Positions 33,021-41,740 of a DNA stretch of 64,000 nt are shown here, in pieces. A program made the position numbers and the translations under genes. The stretch spans positions 463,604 to 527,603 of the forward strand of contig JACOUT010000002.1 of assembly GCA_016177705.1 (NCBI GenBank), in the 5' to 3' direction. Numbering within the stretch: position 1 is the stretch's first letter; the number at the start of each line of letters is the position of its first letter. The notes under the pieces are model-generated. The model worked only from the letters and a program-made list of their open reading frames with translations. It searched no databases and had not been told where the DNA came from. This stretch comes from Deltaproteobacteria bacterium. GTDB taxonomy: Bacteria; Myxococcota; UBA727; VGSZ01.

Positions 33021-34493
33021 TCACTTTCCTCGTCGAGCGGGGTCGAGATCTTCCGGCAGCCGGCTCTCGCGCTGCGCGCGCAGCACGCTTGGCGGCAGCG
33101 TCGCGGGTAGCGCGTTGGTGCGCGCGATGTCGGCGAACAGCGCGGCGCTCGGTCGCGCGCGGCGCGCGCCGGTCGCGTAGTCGACCTCGTAGAGGCCAAA
33201 GCGCGGCCACGGGCCGCGCTTCCACTCCCAGTTGTCGGTCAACGACCAGTAGAAGAAGCCGCGCACGTCGACACCGTCCTCGAGCGCGCGGTGCGTCCAG
33301 GCCACGTGGTCGACGATGAAGCGCGGCCGGCGGGAATCGTCGGCGTCCGCCAGGCCGCACTCGGTGACGAACAGCGGCACGCCCGGGTAGCGCCGGTGCA
33401 CCTGCGTCAAGGTGCGGTGCAGGCCCTCGGGGTAGATCTCCCAATCGAGGTCACTGGTGGTCCAGGGGGTCTGGCGCGCGGCCGAGACGAACCCCGGCGA
33501 CAACGGCGCGAACGACGACACCGCGCGCGTGAAGTAGTTGACGCCGATCCAGTCCAGCGTGTGCGCGCACGACTCGTCGACTTCCCGCACGCGCGCTGCT
33601 CGCGGCAGCAGCAGGTCGACGCGGCCGGTCGAGAGCGCGTCGAGCAACGCCCAGTTGAACACGCGCTCGAACACCCGCCGGATGGGTACGTCGATGAGGA
33701 AGCCGCGACGGTGCACGTCGAAGAAGAAGTAGATCTGCCCGACCTTGGCGTCAGTGCCGTCGGGCGAGCGCGTGCTCGCCTTGATCTCGCGATAGGCGAC
33801 GGCGTGCGCGTCGATCATGATGCGATAGACGCGCAGCGCGCGCTGTGTGTCGGCGACGCACGGCGGGATCTCGGCGATGAGATAGCCGGTGAGCGCGTAG
33901 ATCTGCGAGTCGATCATGGTCGACCACCAGTCGACCCAGGGGCCGAGCTCACGCGCGCAGAGCTGCACGTACGCGCGCCAGCGCTCCATCAGGCGCGGGT
34001 TCTCCCAACCGCCGTCGTCGGCGGCCCACAAGGGCAGCGTGAAGTGCCAGAGGTTGACGAAGGTGGTGAAGCGGTGCTGCTCCTTCATGGTGCGCAGCAT
34101 GTCGCGGTAGCGCGACAGCGCCTCGTGGTCGTAGACGCCCGGCGAGGGCTCGATGCGCGACCACTCGAGGCCGATGCGGTGGGCGTTGTGGTGGTCACCC
34201 GCCGCCCGTGCAAGGTCCTCGCGCCACTTGTTCCAGAAGTCGGAGCCTCGCTCCTGCACGGCGCCGCGATCGATGGGCGCGGGCGTGGTGCGCTCCCACC
34301 GGCTCCAGTCGTTGTTGAAGCTCGAGCCCTCGTGCTGGTACGCGTCTTCGCCGGCGCCCCAAAGGAAGCCGTCGGGGAACCTCGCCGCCGCCCGCTCCTC
34401 GACGCGTGACGGTGGCATGACGCGATACCGGCTCCACCACAGGCTGAAGCAGAGGAACGCGAGCGCGGCCGCCGCCGCGGCGAGCCAGAGCAT
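33021..34493 (-). CDS. membrane-anchored glycoside hydrolase family 1 protein with altered acid/base residue
   Basis: 490 residues from ATG 34493. A hydrophobic N-terminal helix (3-20: WLAAAAAALAFLCFSLWW) without a cleavage site suggests a membrane anchor. GH1 features: FPDGFLWGAGEDAYQHEG, HRIGLEWSRIEP, LWHFTLPLWAADDGGWENP, GVNYFTR, nucleophile Glu378 in FVTECGL (usual ITENG), and FYWSLTDNWEW. The acid/base motif, normally TFNEP, is here STMIDSQ at 191-197, so the Glu is replaced by Asp195 and the Asn by Ile. Activity may therefore be transglycosylation or very slow hydrolysis. The upstream gene, 5 bases away, is an MGDG-synthase-like glycosyltransferase, suggesting a lipid-glycan substrate. 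Confidence 0.86.
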   Translation of the reverse strand: MLWLAAAAAALAFLCFSLWWSRYRVMPPSRVEERAAARFPDGFLWGAGEDAYQHEGSSFNNDWSRWERTTPAPIDRGAVQERGSDFWNKWREDLARAAGDHHNAHRIGLEWSRIEPSPGVYDHEALSRYRDMLRTMKEQHRFTTFVNLWHFTLPLWAADDGGWENPRLMERWRAYVQLCARELGPWVDWWSTMIDSQIYALTGYLIAEIPPCVADTQRALRVYRIMIDAHAVAYREIKASTRSPDGTDAKVGQIYFFFDVHRRGFLIDVPIRRVFERVFNWALLDALSTGRVDLLLPRAARVREVDESCAHTLDWIGVNYFTRAVSSFAPLSPGFVSAARQTPWTTSDLDWEIYPEGLHRTLTQVHRRYPGVPLFVTECGLADADDSRRPRFIVDHVAWTHRALEDGVDVRGFFYWSLTDNWEWKRGPWPRFGLYEVDYATGARRARPSAALFADIARTNALPATLPPSVLRAQRESRLPEDLDPARRGK

Positions 34494-34498
34494 CTCGG

Positions 34499-35635
34499 TC
34501 AAGCGGGCAACTGCGGCGGGGCCGCGCGCGTGGCGAGCCGGTCTTTGATGGCGAGATCGACGACGTTGTCGGCCGCCTTCGGCAAACCCGCCGCCTTCGA
34601 GACCTCGTGCATGCGGCGGAGCTTCTCGGGGTGACCGAGCAGGTCGTCGATGGCGCGCAACACGTCGTCGATGGTGTTGGTGACGATGCCGGCGCCGATG
34701 GTCTCGAGCCATTGCGCGTTGCCGAGCTCGTGCCCCGGCGGCGAGCCGTAGAGCAGCACCGGGCAGCCGGTGGCCAGGCATTCGGCGCACATCAGCGCAC
34801 CGCCCTTGCCCACCATCAAGTCGGCGGCGCGCATGATCACGTCCATGAAGTCGACGAAGCCATAGACCTTGCCCGCGATGCCAGCCTTGGCGATCAGCTT
34901 CTCGATGCGTTCCTTGGCCTCGGTGCTCTTGCCGCACACCACTACGGGATAGACGTTCTTGCCCTTCATCGAGTCGACGATGCGGTCGATGTTGGTGCCG
35001 CCGAAGGTGCCGGCGAAGAAGAACAGCACGGTCGCGTCTTGGGGGATGTCGAGCTTGGTGCGCGCGTCTTGCCGCGACAGCTCGACCGCGAAGGCAGGCT
35101 TGATGGGGATGCCGGTGATGGCGATGCGCTCCGCCGCGATGCCCGACGCGATCGCTTGTTCGCGCTGCTTTTCCGTCGAGAAAAAGTAACGATCGGTCTC
35201 GGGCCAGCGGAAGTACAAGTCGAGCCAGATGAACTCGGTGCAAATGTAGTTGATGCGCATGTCGAGCTTGGACTCGCGGCGCACCCGTGCGGCCACCGGG
35301 TTACAGACGAAGTGGGTGATGAAGACGACGTCAGGGCGGTACGCGCGCAGCTCGCGGCGCATGCCCCACCAGGGGATGTGGTACATCCACCAGCTCCAGA
35401 AGCGCGTCGCGAACAACGGCGATTCGTACATCCAGCCCCAGATGCGAGGCGCGGTGTACTGCATCTTCAGCCACCACCAGGCGAACAGCACCTGGAACCA
35501 GCGCGGCGTGTAGATGAGCCCGTCGATGATGCGCAGCTCGATGTCCGGGTGGGTCCGCTCGAGCGCGGCCTTCAAGTTGTTGGCCGCCTCCTGGTGGCCA
35601 CCACCGACGTTCAACAGCAGGATCGCAGCCTTCAC
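34499..35635 (-). CDS. MGDG-synthase-like glycosyltransferase (GT28 fold)
   Basis: 378 residues from GTG 35635, with GGAGGCGG upstream. N-terminal motif ILLLNVGGGHQEAANNLKAAL is the GGGH loop of monogalactosyldiacylglycerol synthases and processive diacylglycerol glucosyltransferases. The membrane-proximal region is unusually Trp-rich (WFQVLFAWWWLKMQY, WWMYHIPWWGM), suited to lying on the lipid surface. C-terminal nucleotide-sugar domain: FFAGTFGGTN, GFVDFMDVIMRAADLMVGKGG, CPVLLYGSPPGHELGNAQW. Likely transfers a hexose from a UDP-sugar to diacylglycerol or a related lipid at the inner membrane. The downstream GH1 gene starts 5 bases after its stop. Confidence 0.85.
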   Translation of the reverse strand: MKAAILLLNVGGGHQEAANNLKAALERTHPDIELRIIDGLIYTPRWFQVLFAWWWLKMQYTAPRIWGWMYESPLFATRFWSWWMYHIPWWGMRRELRAYRPDVVFITHFVCNPVAARVRRESKLDMRINYICTEFIWLDLYFRWPETDRYFFSTEKQREQAIASGIAAERIAITGIPIKPAFAVELSRQDARTKLDIPQDATVLFFFAGTFGGTNIDRIVDSMKGKNVYPVVVCGKSTEAKERIEKLIAKAGIAGKVYGFVDFMDVIMRAADLMVGKGGALMCAECLATGCPVLLYGSPPGHELGNAQWLETIGAGIVTNTIDDVLRAIDDLLGHPEKLRRMHEVSKAAGLPKAADNVVDLAIKDRLATRAAPPQLPA

Positions 35636-35744
35636 CTGTCCGCCTCCGGCGCCGGGTGCGCGCACCAGGCACGCGTGTGCGCTAATCCGTGGGCCTCGAC
35701 TCGTCTACGGAGTGTTGGCCCACAAGCTGCAATGAGGCTGCGCT

Positions 35745-37103
35745 ATGGTGCCCCTCGAGCTCTACGTGAAGCCCTTCACCCTCCCGCGCAAGATCGCCTG
35801 GGCCCTCGGTGCCACCGGCTGGACCATCGGCGATCGCCTGTTGATGACGTGGGGCCTTTTCGTGTTCGCGCCGCCCGCCGGCGAGGCCTTGCCGCAGCGC
35901 CTGCCGGCGTGGAGCCTGTTCGGTGTTCTGACCGTGTGGGGTGTGATCAACCTGTTGGCGCGCTTCGTCGACGGTGTGACCGATCCGCTGGTGGCGAGCA
36001 TGAGTGATCGAAGTACGCACCGCTGGGGGCGGCGGCGCGTCTTCATGGTCGCCGGCATCGTGCCGCTCACAATCGCCACCGGCGCGCTCTTCTTCGCGCC
36101 CGAATTGGCGCCTTCCTGGGGCAACGCGGTGTTCGCCGCCGTGGTGCTGACCGCCTACTTCGTCGCGTTCACCGTCTATGCCTGTCCCTATCAGGCGCTC
36201 TTGCCCGACCTCGCCAAGAGCGAGACCGAACGCGTCAACCTGAGCACGCTGCAAGCCGCGCTCATGCTGGTCGGCGCCGCGGTAGTGATGGTGGGCTCGC
36301 CGGTCTTGCTCGGGCTCTTGCACGAGGTAGAGGCAGTGCGCCGCTACCAAATCATGGGCGTGACCTTCGCGGTCATCGCGTTCCTGTTCATGCTCGGGCC
36401 GATCGTTGCGGTGCCGGAGCGCGAGCTGGTCGCCAAGGCGACGCCGTCGAACGTGCCCATCCTCGAGAGCATCAAGACGACGCTTCGCGCGCCGGGCATG
36501 GGCTGGTACCTGCTCGCCACCATCTCCTTCTGGTTCGGCTTCAACGCCATCGCGAGTGGCGTGCCCTACTTCGTCACGGTGCTGATGGGCCGCGAGGTCG
36601 AGTTCGCCGGCACGGTGCTGACCGTCACCTTCGCCATCACCGGCGTCTTCTTCCCCGTCGTCGCCAAGCTGGCCAACAAGTTCGGCAAGCGGCGCACCAT
36701 GATCGGCGGCGCCGCGGGCCTGTGCCTGGTGATGGTGACGCTGCCGCTCATCCACGGCACGGTCTCGGGCTTGATTGTGCTCGGGCTCGCAGGCATCCCC
36801 ATCGCGGCGCTGATGGCATTGCCGAATGCCATGCTCGCCGACCTGGCGCACGCCGAGGCCAAGCGCACGGGAGTGAACGGCGAGGCGATGTTCTTCGGCG
36901 CGCAGGCGTTCTTGATGAAGGTCAACCTGGGCGTCAGCTCCGCGGTGCTGGCGGCGTTGCTGCCGCTCGGCAACAGCGTCGAGCACCCGCTCGGCGTGCA
37001 GCTCATCGGGCCCGCCACCGTCGTCACGTCGCTCATCAGCGTGTTCGCCTACTGGCGTTTCCGCGAGCCAAGCGCCGCCGCCGAGGTCAAGGCGCCGGCG
37101 TGA
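35745..37103 (+). CDS. GPH-family sugar:cation symporter (MelB-like)
   Basis: 452 residues with about 12 membrane helices. Family marks: WALGATGWTIGDRLLMTW in helix 1, the helix 2-3 loop ARFVDGVTDPLVASMSDRSTHRWGRRR (Asp-x-x-x-Asp-Pro and R-x-G-R-R-R), and a central loop with DLAKSETERVNL. MelB relatives import glycosides with H+, Na+ or Li+; substrate here is unknown. ATG 35745 has TGAGG 8 bases upstream. It diverges from the glycosyltransferase gene and overlaps the 3' end of the convergent GH32 gene by 17 bases, which would make antisense interference possible. Confidence 0.88.
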   Translation: MVPLELYVKPFTLPRKIAWALGATGWTIGDRLLMTWGLFVFAPPAGEALPQRLPAWSLFGVLTVWGVINLLARFVDGVTDPLVASMSDRSTHRWGRRRVFMVAGIVPLTIATGALFFAPELAPSWGNAVFAAVVLTAYFVAFTVYACPYQALLPDLAKSETERVNLSTLQAALMLVGAAVVMVGSPVLLGLLHEVEAVRRYQIMGVTFAVIAFLFMLGPIVAVPERELVAKATPSNVPILESIKTTLRAPGMGWYLLATISFWFGFNAIASGVPYFVTVLMGREVEFAGTVLTVTFAITGVFFPVVAKLANKFGKRRTMIGGAAGLCLVMVTLPLIHGTVSGLIVLGLAGIPIAALMALPNAMLADLAHAEAKRTGVNGEAMFFGAQAFLMKVNLGVSSAVLAALLPLGNSVEHPLGVQLIGPATVVTSLISVFAYWRFREPSAAAEVKAPA

Positions 37104-38664
37104 AGGTGGCGTTCTTCAAGCGCTGCACCTCGACGTCGAGCAGGCGCGCCGGTCCGCCCTCCGCGAACGGCGCCAGCCCCACCGACGACGGCAGCGGGTA
37201 AACGTTGACGCTCAGCACGGCGCGACCGCCGTCGGCGAACACCTCCACCGAGGCGCGGTCGACGAAGATGGTGAGCGGCATGCCCCCGTCCCTCAGCGAC
37301 AGCGGCGCTTCGAAGCGCGCGCCGAAATTGGAGACGAACAGCACGTCGCCTGACGTCGTCCGATCGACGAACACGACACCGCGCTCTCGATCGTAGCCGA
37401 TGCGGGTCTCCTCGCCGCCGCCGCGTCGAACGGCCAGACCGGCGGCGCGGGCATCCTTCGGCTCGACGACGAGGTTGATCTCGAGCGCGTCACCCTCGAC
37501 GCCGGTGAGCGCGTCGCTCACGCCCTCGGGGACGTCGATCGCGGCCTGCGACGCGATCGCGCACGCCCCGCGCAAGGCGCGCAGCTCGGGTGCCGGGCGC
37601 TGCAGCAGCATCGGCCCGGCGCCGTCGTCGACCAGCGAGAGCTCCCGCGGGATGGTCATCGATCCGCGCCACGGGTCGGTGGGCGTGCCAAGCGCGTATT
37701 GCCAGCTCTCCCGCCAGCCAAGCCAGATGCGCCGGCCGTCCGGCGCGTCGTTGAACGACTGCGCGGCGTAGAAGTCCGGACCGAAATCGAGACGCCGTCC
37801 CGGCGGCGTAGTCTCCGGCTCGAAGCGCTCGCCGTCGAAGCCGCCGACCATGGCGAAGCCCAGGTTGTCGGACTCGCCGAGGCCGACGTTGCGATCGAGC
37901 TTGAAGACCCACTTCTCGACGCCGCCGAGCGTGAGCGGGAACAAGTCAGGGCACTCCCAAGCACCCTCGAGGCCGTCGAACGGGCCGAGCTCGCTCACCT
38001 TGGTCCAGCTCTTGAGATCCTGTGACGTATAGAAGTGCGCGCGATCGCCCGCGGCGAGCGCCATCACCCAGCGCGACGTCGGCGCGTGCCAGAGCACTTT
38101 GGGATCGCGGAAATCGATCAGGCCCGGGTTCGGGATCACGGGGTTGCCCGAATACTCGGTGAAGGTGCGGCCGCCGTCGGAGCTCGCCGCGATGCTTTGC
38201 TTCTGCTGCCCGTCGTCGCCAAAGGCGTGCGTGAACACCGCCACCAGGCACGAAGCGCCGGTGCACAGCCCGCTCGAGTTGGCGCGGTCGCTGACCGCCG
38301 TGCCCGAGAAGACGGTGCCGAGCTGCGCATGCGGTCGCAGCGCCACCGGCAGGTGCTGCCAATTCACCAGGTCGCTGCTGACGGCGTGACCCCACGACAT
38401 GGGGCCCCACATCGGCTCGTCGGGGTTGTGCTGGAAGAACATGTGCCACTCGCCGTCGAGGTAAATGAGGCCATTCGGATCGCTCAGCCATCCGCGCTCG
38501 GGCGAGAAGTGGTAGCGCGGCCGATACAGCTCGGCGTAGCGCTCGCTCGAGGACGTCTTGTCGGCGTCGGACATGAGGGGCTCCGGACACTGGGGGTCTT
38601 GCAGCGGTGGGCAGCCGGCGAGCGGGGCCAGGGCGACGAGCCAGAAGGCGTGCGACCGGCGCAT
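37087..38664 (-). CDS. GH32 beta-fructosidase lipoprotein
   Basis: 525 residues from ATG 38664. The leader ends in lipobox PLAGC (Cys18), so this is an exported lipoprotein. The GH32 triad is complete: nucleophile Asp62 in WLSDPNG, stabiliser Asp in FRDPKVLW (186-188), and acid/base Glu237 in WECPDLF. The N-terminal five-blade propeller is followed by a C-terminal beta sandwich (VFVDRTTSGDVLFV, DRASVEVFADGGRAV). It should hydrolyse sucrose, inulin or levan outside the cytoplasm. Together with the convergent GPH transporter and a fructokinase-like PfkB at 29.7 kb, it suggests fructose use. A divergent GT4 gene starts 136 bases upstream. Confidence 0.93.
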   Translation of the reverse strand: MRRSHAFWLVALAPLAGCPPLQDPQCPEPLMSDADKTSSSERYAELYRPRYHFSPERGWLSDPNGLIYLDGEWHMFFQHNPDEPMWGPMSWGHAVSSDLVNWQHLPVALRPHAQLGTVFSGTAVSDRANSSGLCTGASCLVAVFTHAFGDDGQQKQSIAASSDGGRTFTEYSGNPVIPNPGLIDFRDPKVLWHAPTSRWVMALAAGDRAHFYTSQDLKSWTKVSELGPFDGLEGAWECPDLFPLTLGGVEKWVFKLDRNVGLGESDNLGFAMVGGFDGERFEPETTPPGRRLDFGPDFYAAQSFNDAPDGRRIWLGWRESWQYALGTPTDPWRGSMTIPRELSLVDDGAGPMLLQRPAPELRALRGACAIASQAAIDVPEGVSDALTGVEGDALEINLVVEPKDARAAGLAVRRGGGEETRIGYDRERGVVFVDRTTSGDVLFVSNFGARFEAPLSLRDGGMPLTIFVDRASVEVFADGGRAVLSVNVYPLPSSVGLAPFAEGGPARLLDVEVQRLKNATFTPAP

Positions 38665-38800
38665 GTGCTCGACTGTGCCGCCCGAGGCGTCGGCGTGCAA
38701 GGCTCGCGGTGGCGCATGCCTCTGCGGTGGGGCGGCGTGCGTCGACAGCGCGCTCGTCGTGTGCAAGACGCGCACGAACGGTCCGAGGGAGGTGCGAGCG

Positions 38801-41605
38801 GTGCGTATCGCGATGTTCGTCGACACCTACCCGCCGAAGATCGACGGCATGACCATCTCCGTCGAGCTGTTCACCAACGAGCTGCGACGTCGAGGACACG
38901 AAGTAGTGGTGGTGGCGCCGCGCCACCCGAGACACGAGTACGGCCCGCTTCACCCCGACACGCTGCTGATCCCGGCGGTGGCATCCGACTGGATCTACCC
39001 CGACACCAGCCTCGGCAAGTTCTGGAAGAGCATGGGGAGGGGCGTGGTCGCCGAGCGCTTCGCCCGCTGGCGTCCCGACATCATCCACAGCCACACGGAG
39101 TTCACGCTCGGCTTGTGGTCGGCGTCGTATTGGCGAACTCGCCTCGCGCCGCTCGGCACGCGGCGCGTGCACACCTTCCACACCCTGTGGACCGAATACC
39201 TGTTCTACCTGCCCATCCCGGAGCTGATCTCGCAGCCGCTGCTCCGCTACCTGGCGCCGCGCACGGCCAAGAAGCGCTTCGACGCCATCATCGCGCCGTC
39301 GGACAAGATGAGGGACGCGCTCATCGCCGACTGGGGCATCCCGCCGGACCGCTGCGACATCAATGTCGTCCCCACCGGCATCGACCTGGATCGCTTCCGC
39401 TCGGGCAACAACGCACGCTTCCGTCAGCGATGGGGCATCGCGGCCGAGGACGACGTCGTGCTCTACCTCGGCCGCATCGGCACCGAGAAGAACGTCGAGC
39501 TGGTGATCGACACCTTCGCGGAGTTGCAGCGACGCAGCCACGAGCACGCGCGCTATGTCATCGCCGGCGGCGGCCCCGAGGACTACCTGGTCGAGCTGCG
39601 CGAGCGAGCGGCGGCGGCCAAGGTCGACATCGTGTGGACCGGCTTCGTGCGCGGCGACGATCTGCTCGATGCCTACGCCGCCGCCGACCTGATGCTGTTC
39701 CCGTCGACGACCGAGACGCAGGGCCTGGTGGTGACGGAGTCGCTCGCGGCCGGTGTGCCGTTGGTGAGCGTGGAGGCGATGGGCCCCGCGTCCACCATGA
39801 GGGGCGAGCGCGGTTGCCTGTTCGCGGCCGACGATCCGGTTGCGTTCGCCGACGCGGCCCAGCGGCTGCTCAAGGACGAAGTGCTCTATCGCAGGAAGTG
39901 CCGCGAGGCAGAGGAGATCGCGCGCGGCTGCTCGATCGAGCACCGCACCGACGAGCTGCTCGCGGTCTACGAGAAAACGTTGAGGTCCACGGCGGGCCCT
40001 CGTGAGGACGCGCCACTTGCATCAGTCGGACCTATCGCCGTCGTCGTCGCTGCACTGGCTGCACTGGCTGCGCCGGCATGCGCGCCCGACGCACCTCGCC
40101 CCGAGACGCCCGCGCTCGCGCCGTTGCCCCCGCTGGCGAACGCGCCGACGACGCGCAGCCGGACTCTCGTGCCGGCCCACGAGGAGATGCCGGGCGACCC
40201 AGCCAACCCCGCGCTCCCCGAGAACCTCGACGGCTACCTCGAGATCGGGCTCGGCGAGGTGCGCGAGGGACCGGCCGACGGCGTGGTGGTGCGCGCGCTC
40301 GGCACGCTCGCGGGTGTGCCGCTCGACGCTGCCGCGCTGCCGCCCCCCGGCCCCAACGCGCGCCGGTTGGCGCGCTTCGTCCACCTCGCCGACTTGCAGC
40401 TCATGGACGACGAGAGCCCGACGCGCGCGGGCGCCTTCGACACCACAGCGGTGACCGCCGCGCTACGGCCGCAGGACTCGCTGCTGTGTCGCATGCTGAA
40501 CGCCGCGGTGCGCACCATCAACGCGCTGCACGCGGAGGCGCCCATCGACTTCGTGCTGCTCGGCGGTGACAACGCCGACTCGGCGCAGGAGAACGAGGTG
40601 GGTTGGGTGCTCGACATCCTCGGCGGCAGCGACCTCGTGCACTGCGACTCCGGCGACGACAACGACCTGTACGTCGACGCGGAGGACGGCAAGGACCCGT
40701 TCGCCTCCGCCGGCCTCGACATGCCGTGGCGTTGGGTGAGCGGCAACCACGACGTGCTGGTGCAGGGGAACTTCGCGGTCGACGAGGCGCAGTCGGCCGC
40801 TGCGCTCGGCGGAGAGGCCCCGATGGGCACGCGCATCTACCAAGGCGAGGGCTTCGGCAGCGTCGTCGACGGCGACGTCGCCATCCCCGACGAGCGGCGT
40901 CGCTTGCTCGACGGGCCGGCCTTGCTCGATCTGGTCGGCGGCGACCGCGACGGCCACGGCTTGGGCGCGGACGCCACGCTGCCACCGGGCGCGACGCGGC
41001 CGACCGGCAAGGCCTTCGCAGCCTTCGACGTCGAAGCCACGCCCTTGACCGTCGTGGTGCTCGACACGGCGCACGGCCGCGGGGGTGCCAGCGGCGTGCT
41101 GCAGCAGTCGCACGTCGACGCGTTCGTGCGGCCGGCGCTCGATGACGCGCTGGCGCGCGGTCGCGTGGTGCTGCTCGCCTCGCACCATGCGGCCGACTCG
41201 CTGACGAGCGATGGCGGCATCTTCGGCGCCAGCGAGCCCGACGCGCTCACCCCCGACACCTGGCGTGAGCTGCTGGCCGCCTACCCGAACGTGCTCTTCT
41301 CGCTGGTGGCGCACTCGCATCGCAACCGGGTGCGCGTGCAGCAGACACCGGGTCACGCCTTCTTCGAGGTGATGACCAGCGCGCTCGCCGACTGGCCCCA
41401 CCAGCTTCGCTTGATCGAGCTGTACGACGACGACAACGGCACGCTGCGCCTGGAGGCCTCGCCGGTCGACTTCGCCACCGACGACGACCCACCGGCGGCG
41501 CTCGGGCGCGCGCTCGGGCTCATCGATCGCCTGACCGGCTGGAGCAGCGACGGCACCGGCGCGGCCGAGGACCGCGCCGTCACGCTCGTGATCGCGAAGC
41601 CGTAG
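38801..41605 (+). CDS. GT4 glycosyltransferase fused in frame to a metallophosphoesterase lipoprotein
   Basis: 934 residues from GTG 38801, with GAGGGAG 9 bases upstream. Residues 1 to about 393 are a complete GT4 glycosyltransferase: AMFVDTYPPKIDGM, HTFHTLWTEYLF, VPTGIDLDRF, LGRIGTEKNVEL, and FPSTTETQGLVVTESLAAGVP, as in glycolipid mannosyl- or glucosyltransferases. From about 394 a lipoprotein-like leader appears (IAVVVAALAALAAPAC), followed by a calcineurin-like phosphoesterase: HLADLQL, GGDNAD, GNHD, ASHHAAD and HSHRNR. A cytosolic transferase joined to an exported hydrolase would need the leader to act as a membrane segment. The join may instead be a frameshift that removed the transferase stop; see 39971-39983. 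Each half on its own is a confident call. Confidence 0.8.
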   Translation: MRIAMFVDTYPPKIDGMTISVELFTNELRRRGHEVVVVAPRHPRHEYGPLHPDTLLIPAVASDWIYPDTSLGKFWKSMGRGVVAERFARWRPDIIHSHTEFTLGLWSASYWRTRLAPLGTRRVHTFHTLWTEYLFYLPIPELISQPLLRYLAPRTAKKRFDAIIAPSDKMRDALIADWGIPPDRCDINVVPTGIDLDRFRSGNNARFRQRWGIAAEDDVVLYLGRIGTEKNVELVIDTFAELQRRSHEHARYVIAGGGPEDYLVELRERAAAAKVDIVWTGFVRGDDLLDAYAAADLMLFPSTTETQGLVVTESLAAGVPLVSVEAMGPASTMRGERGCLFAADDPVAFADAAQRLLKDEVLYRRKCREAEEIARGCSIEHRTDELLAVYEKTLRSTAGPREDAPLASVGPIAVVVAALAALAAPACAPDAPRPETPALAPLPPLANAPTTRSRTLVPAHEEMPGDPANPALPENLDGYLEIGLGEVREGPADGVVVRALGTLAGVPLDAAALPPPGPNARRLARFVHLADLQLMDDESPTRAGAFDTTAVTAALRPQDSLLCRMLNAAVRTINALHAEAPIDFVLLGGDNADSAQENEVGWVLDILGGSDLVHCDSGDDNDLYVDAEDGKDPFASAGLDMPWRWVSGNHDVLVQGNFAVDEAQSAAALGGEAPMGTRIYQGEGFGSVVDGDVAIPDERRRLLDGPALLDLVGGDRDGHGLGADATLPPGATRPTGKAFAAFDVEATPLTVVVLDTAHGRGGASGVLQQSHVDAFVRPALDDALARGRVVLLASHHAADSLTSDGGIFGASEPDALTPDTWRELLAAYPNVLFSLVAHSHRNRVRVQQTPGHAFFEVMTSALADWPHQLRLIELYDDDNGTLRLEASPVDFATDDDPPAALGRALGLIDRLTGWSSDGTGAAEDRAVTLVIAKP
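39971..39983 (+). other. junction of the GT4 and phosphoesterase halves; possible indel in an A-tract
   Basis: The codons here read GAG AAA ACG TTG. Removing one A from the AAAA tract (39974-39977) would give GAG AAA CGT TGA: the transferase would end as Glu-Lys-Arg-stop. TTG at 39980-39982 overlaps that TGA and would open the phosphoesterase frame right before its signal peptide. That TTGA overlap resembles the GTGA and ATGA overlaps seen throughout the window. So this may be a one-base assembly error, a recent fusion, or a slippage site. Confidence 0.5.
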
Positions 41606-41624
41606 GCAGGTGACTCAAGGGACG

Positions 41625-41733
41625 CCGCAGAATCGAGCGAGGCAAGGCGCCCGCCGAGGAGCGAAGCGACATCCTCCTCGTGGAGGTGAGCGAGCACCGC
41701 AGGCGGGCAACGCAGCCGCAGCCGATTCTGCGG
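41625..41733. repeat. nested inverted-repeat element between convergent genes
   Basis: A 109-base structured element fills the gap between the phosphoesterase and hemerythrin stops. Outer arms CCGCAGAATCG (41625-41635) and CGATTCTGCGG (41723-41733) pair perfectly. An inner pair GCCCGCC (41649-41655) and GGCGGGC (41702-41708) is also perfect. Centrally CCTCC pairs with GGAGG over a 4-base loop. Three nested stems suggest a folded RNA, a two-way terminator, or a dispersed palindromic repeat. No T-run follows. No second copy was noticed in this window. Confidence 0.6.
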
Positions 41734-41740
41734 TGGACCG

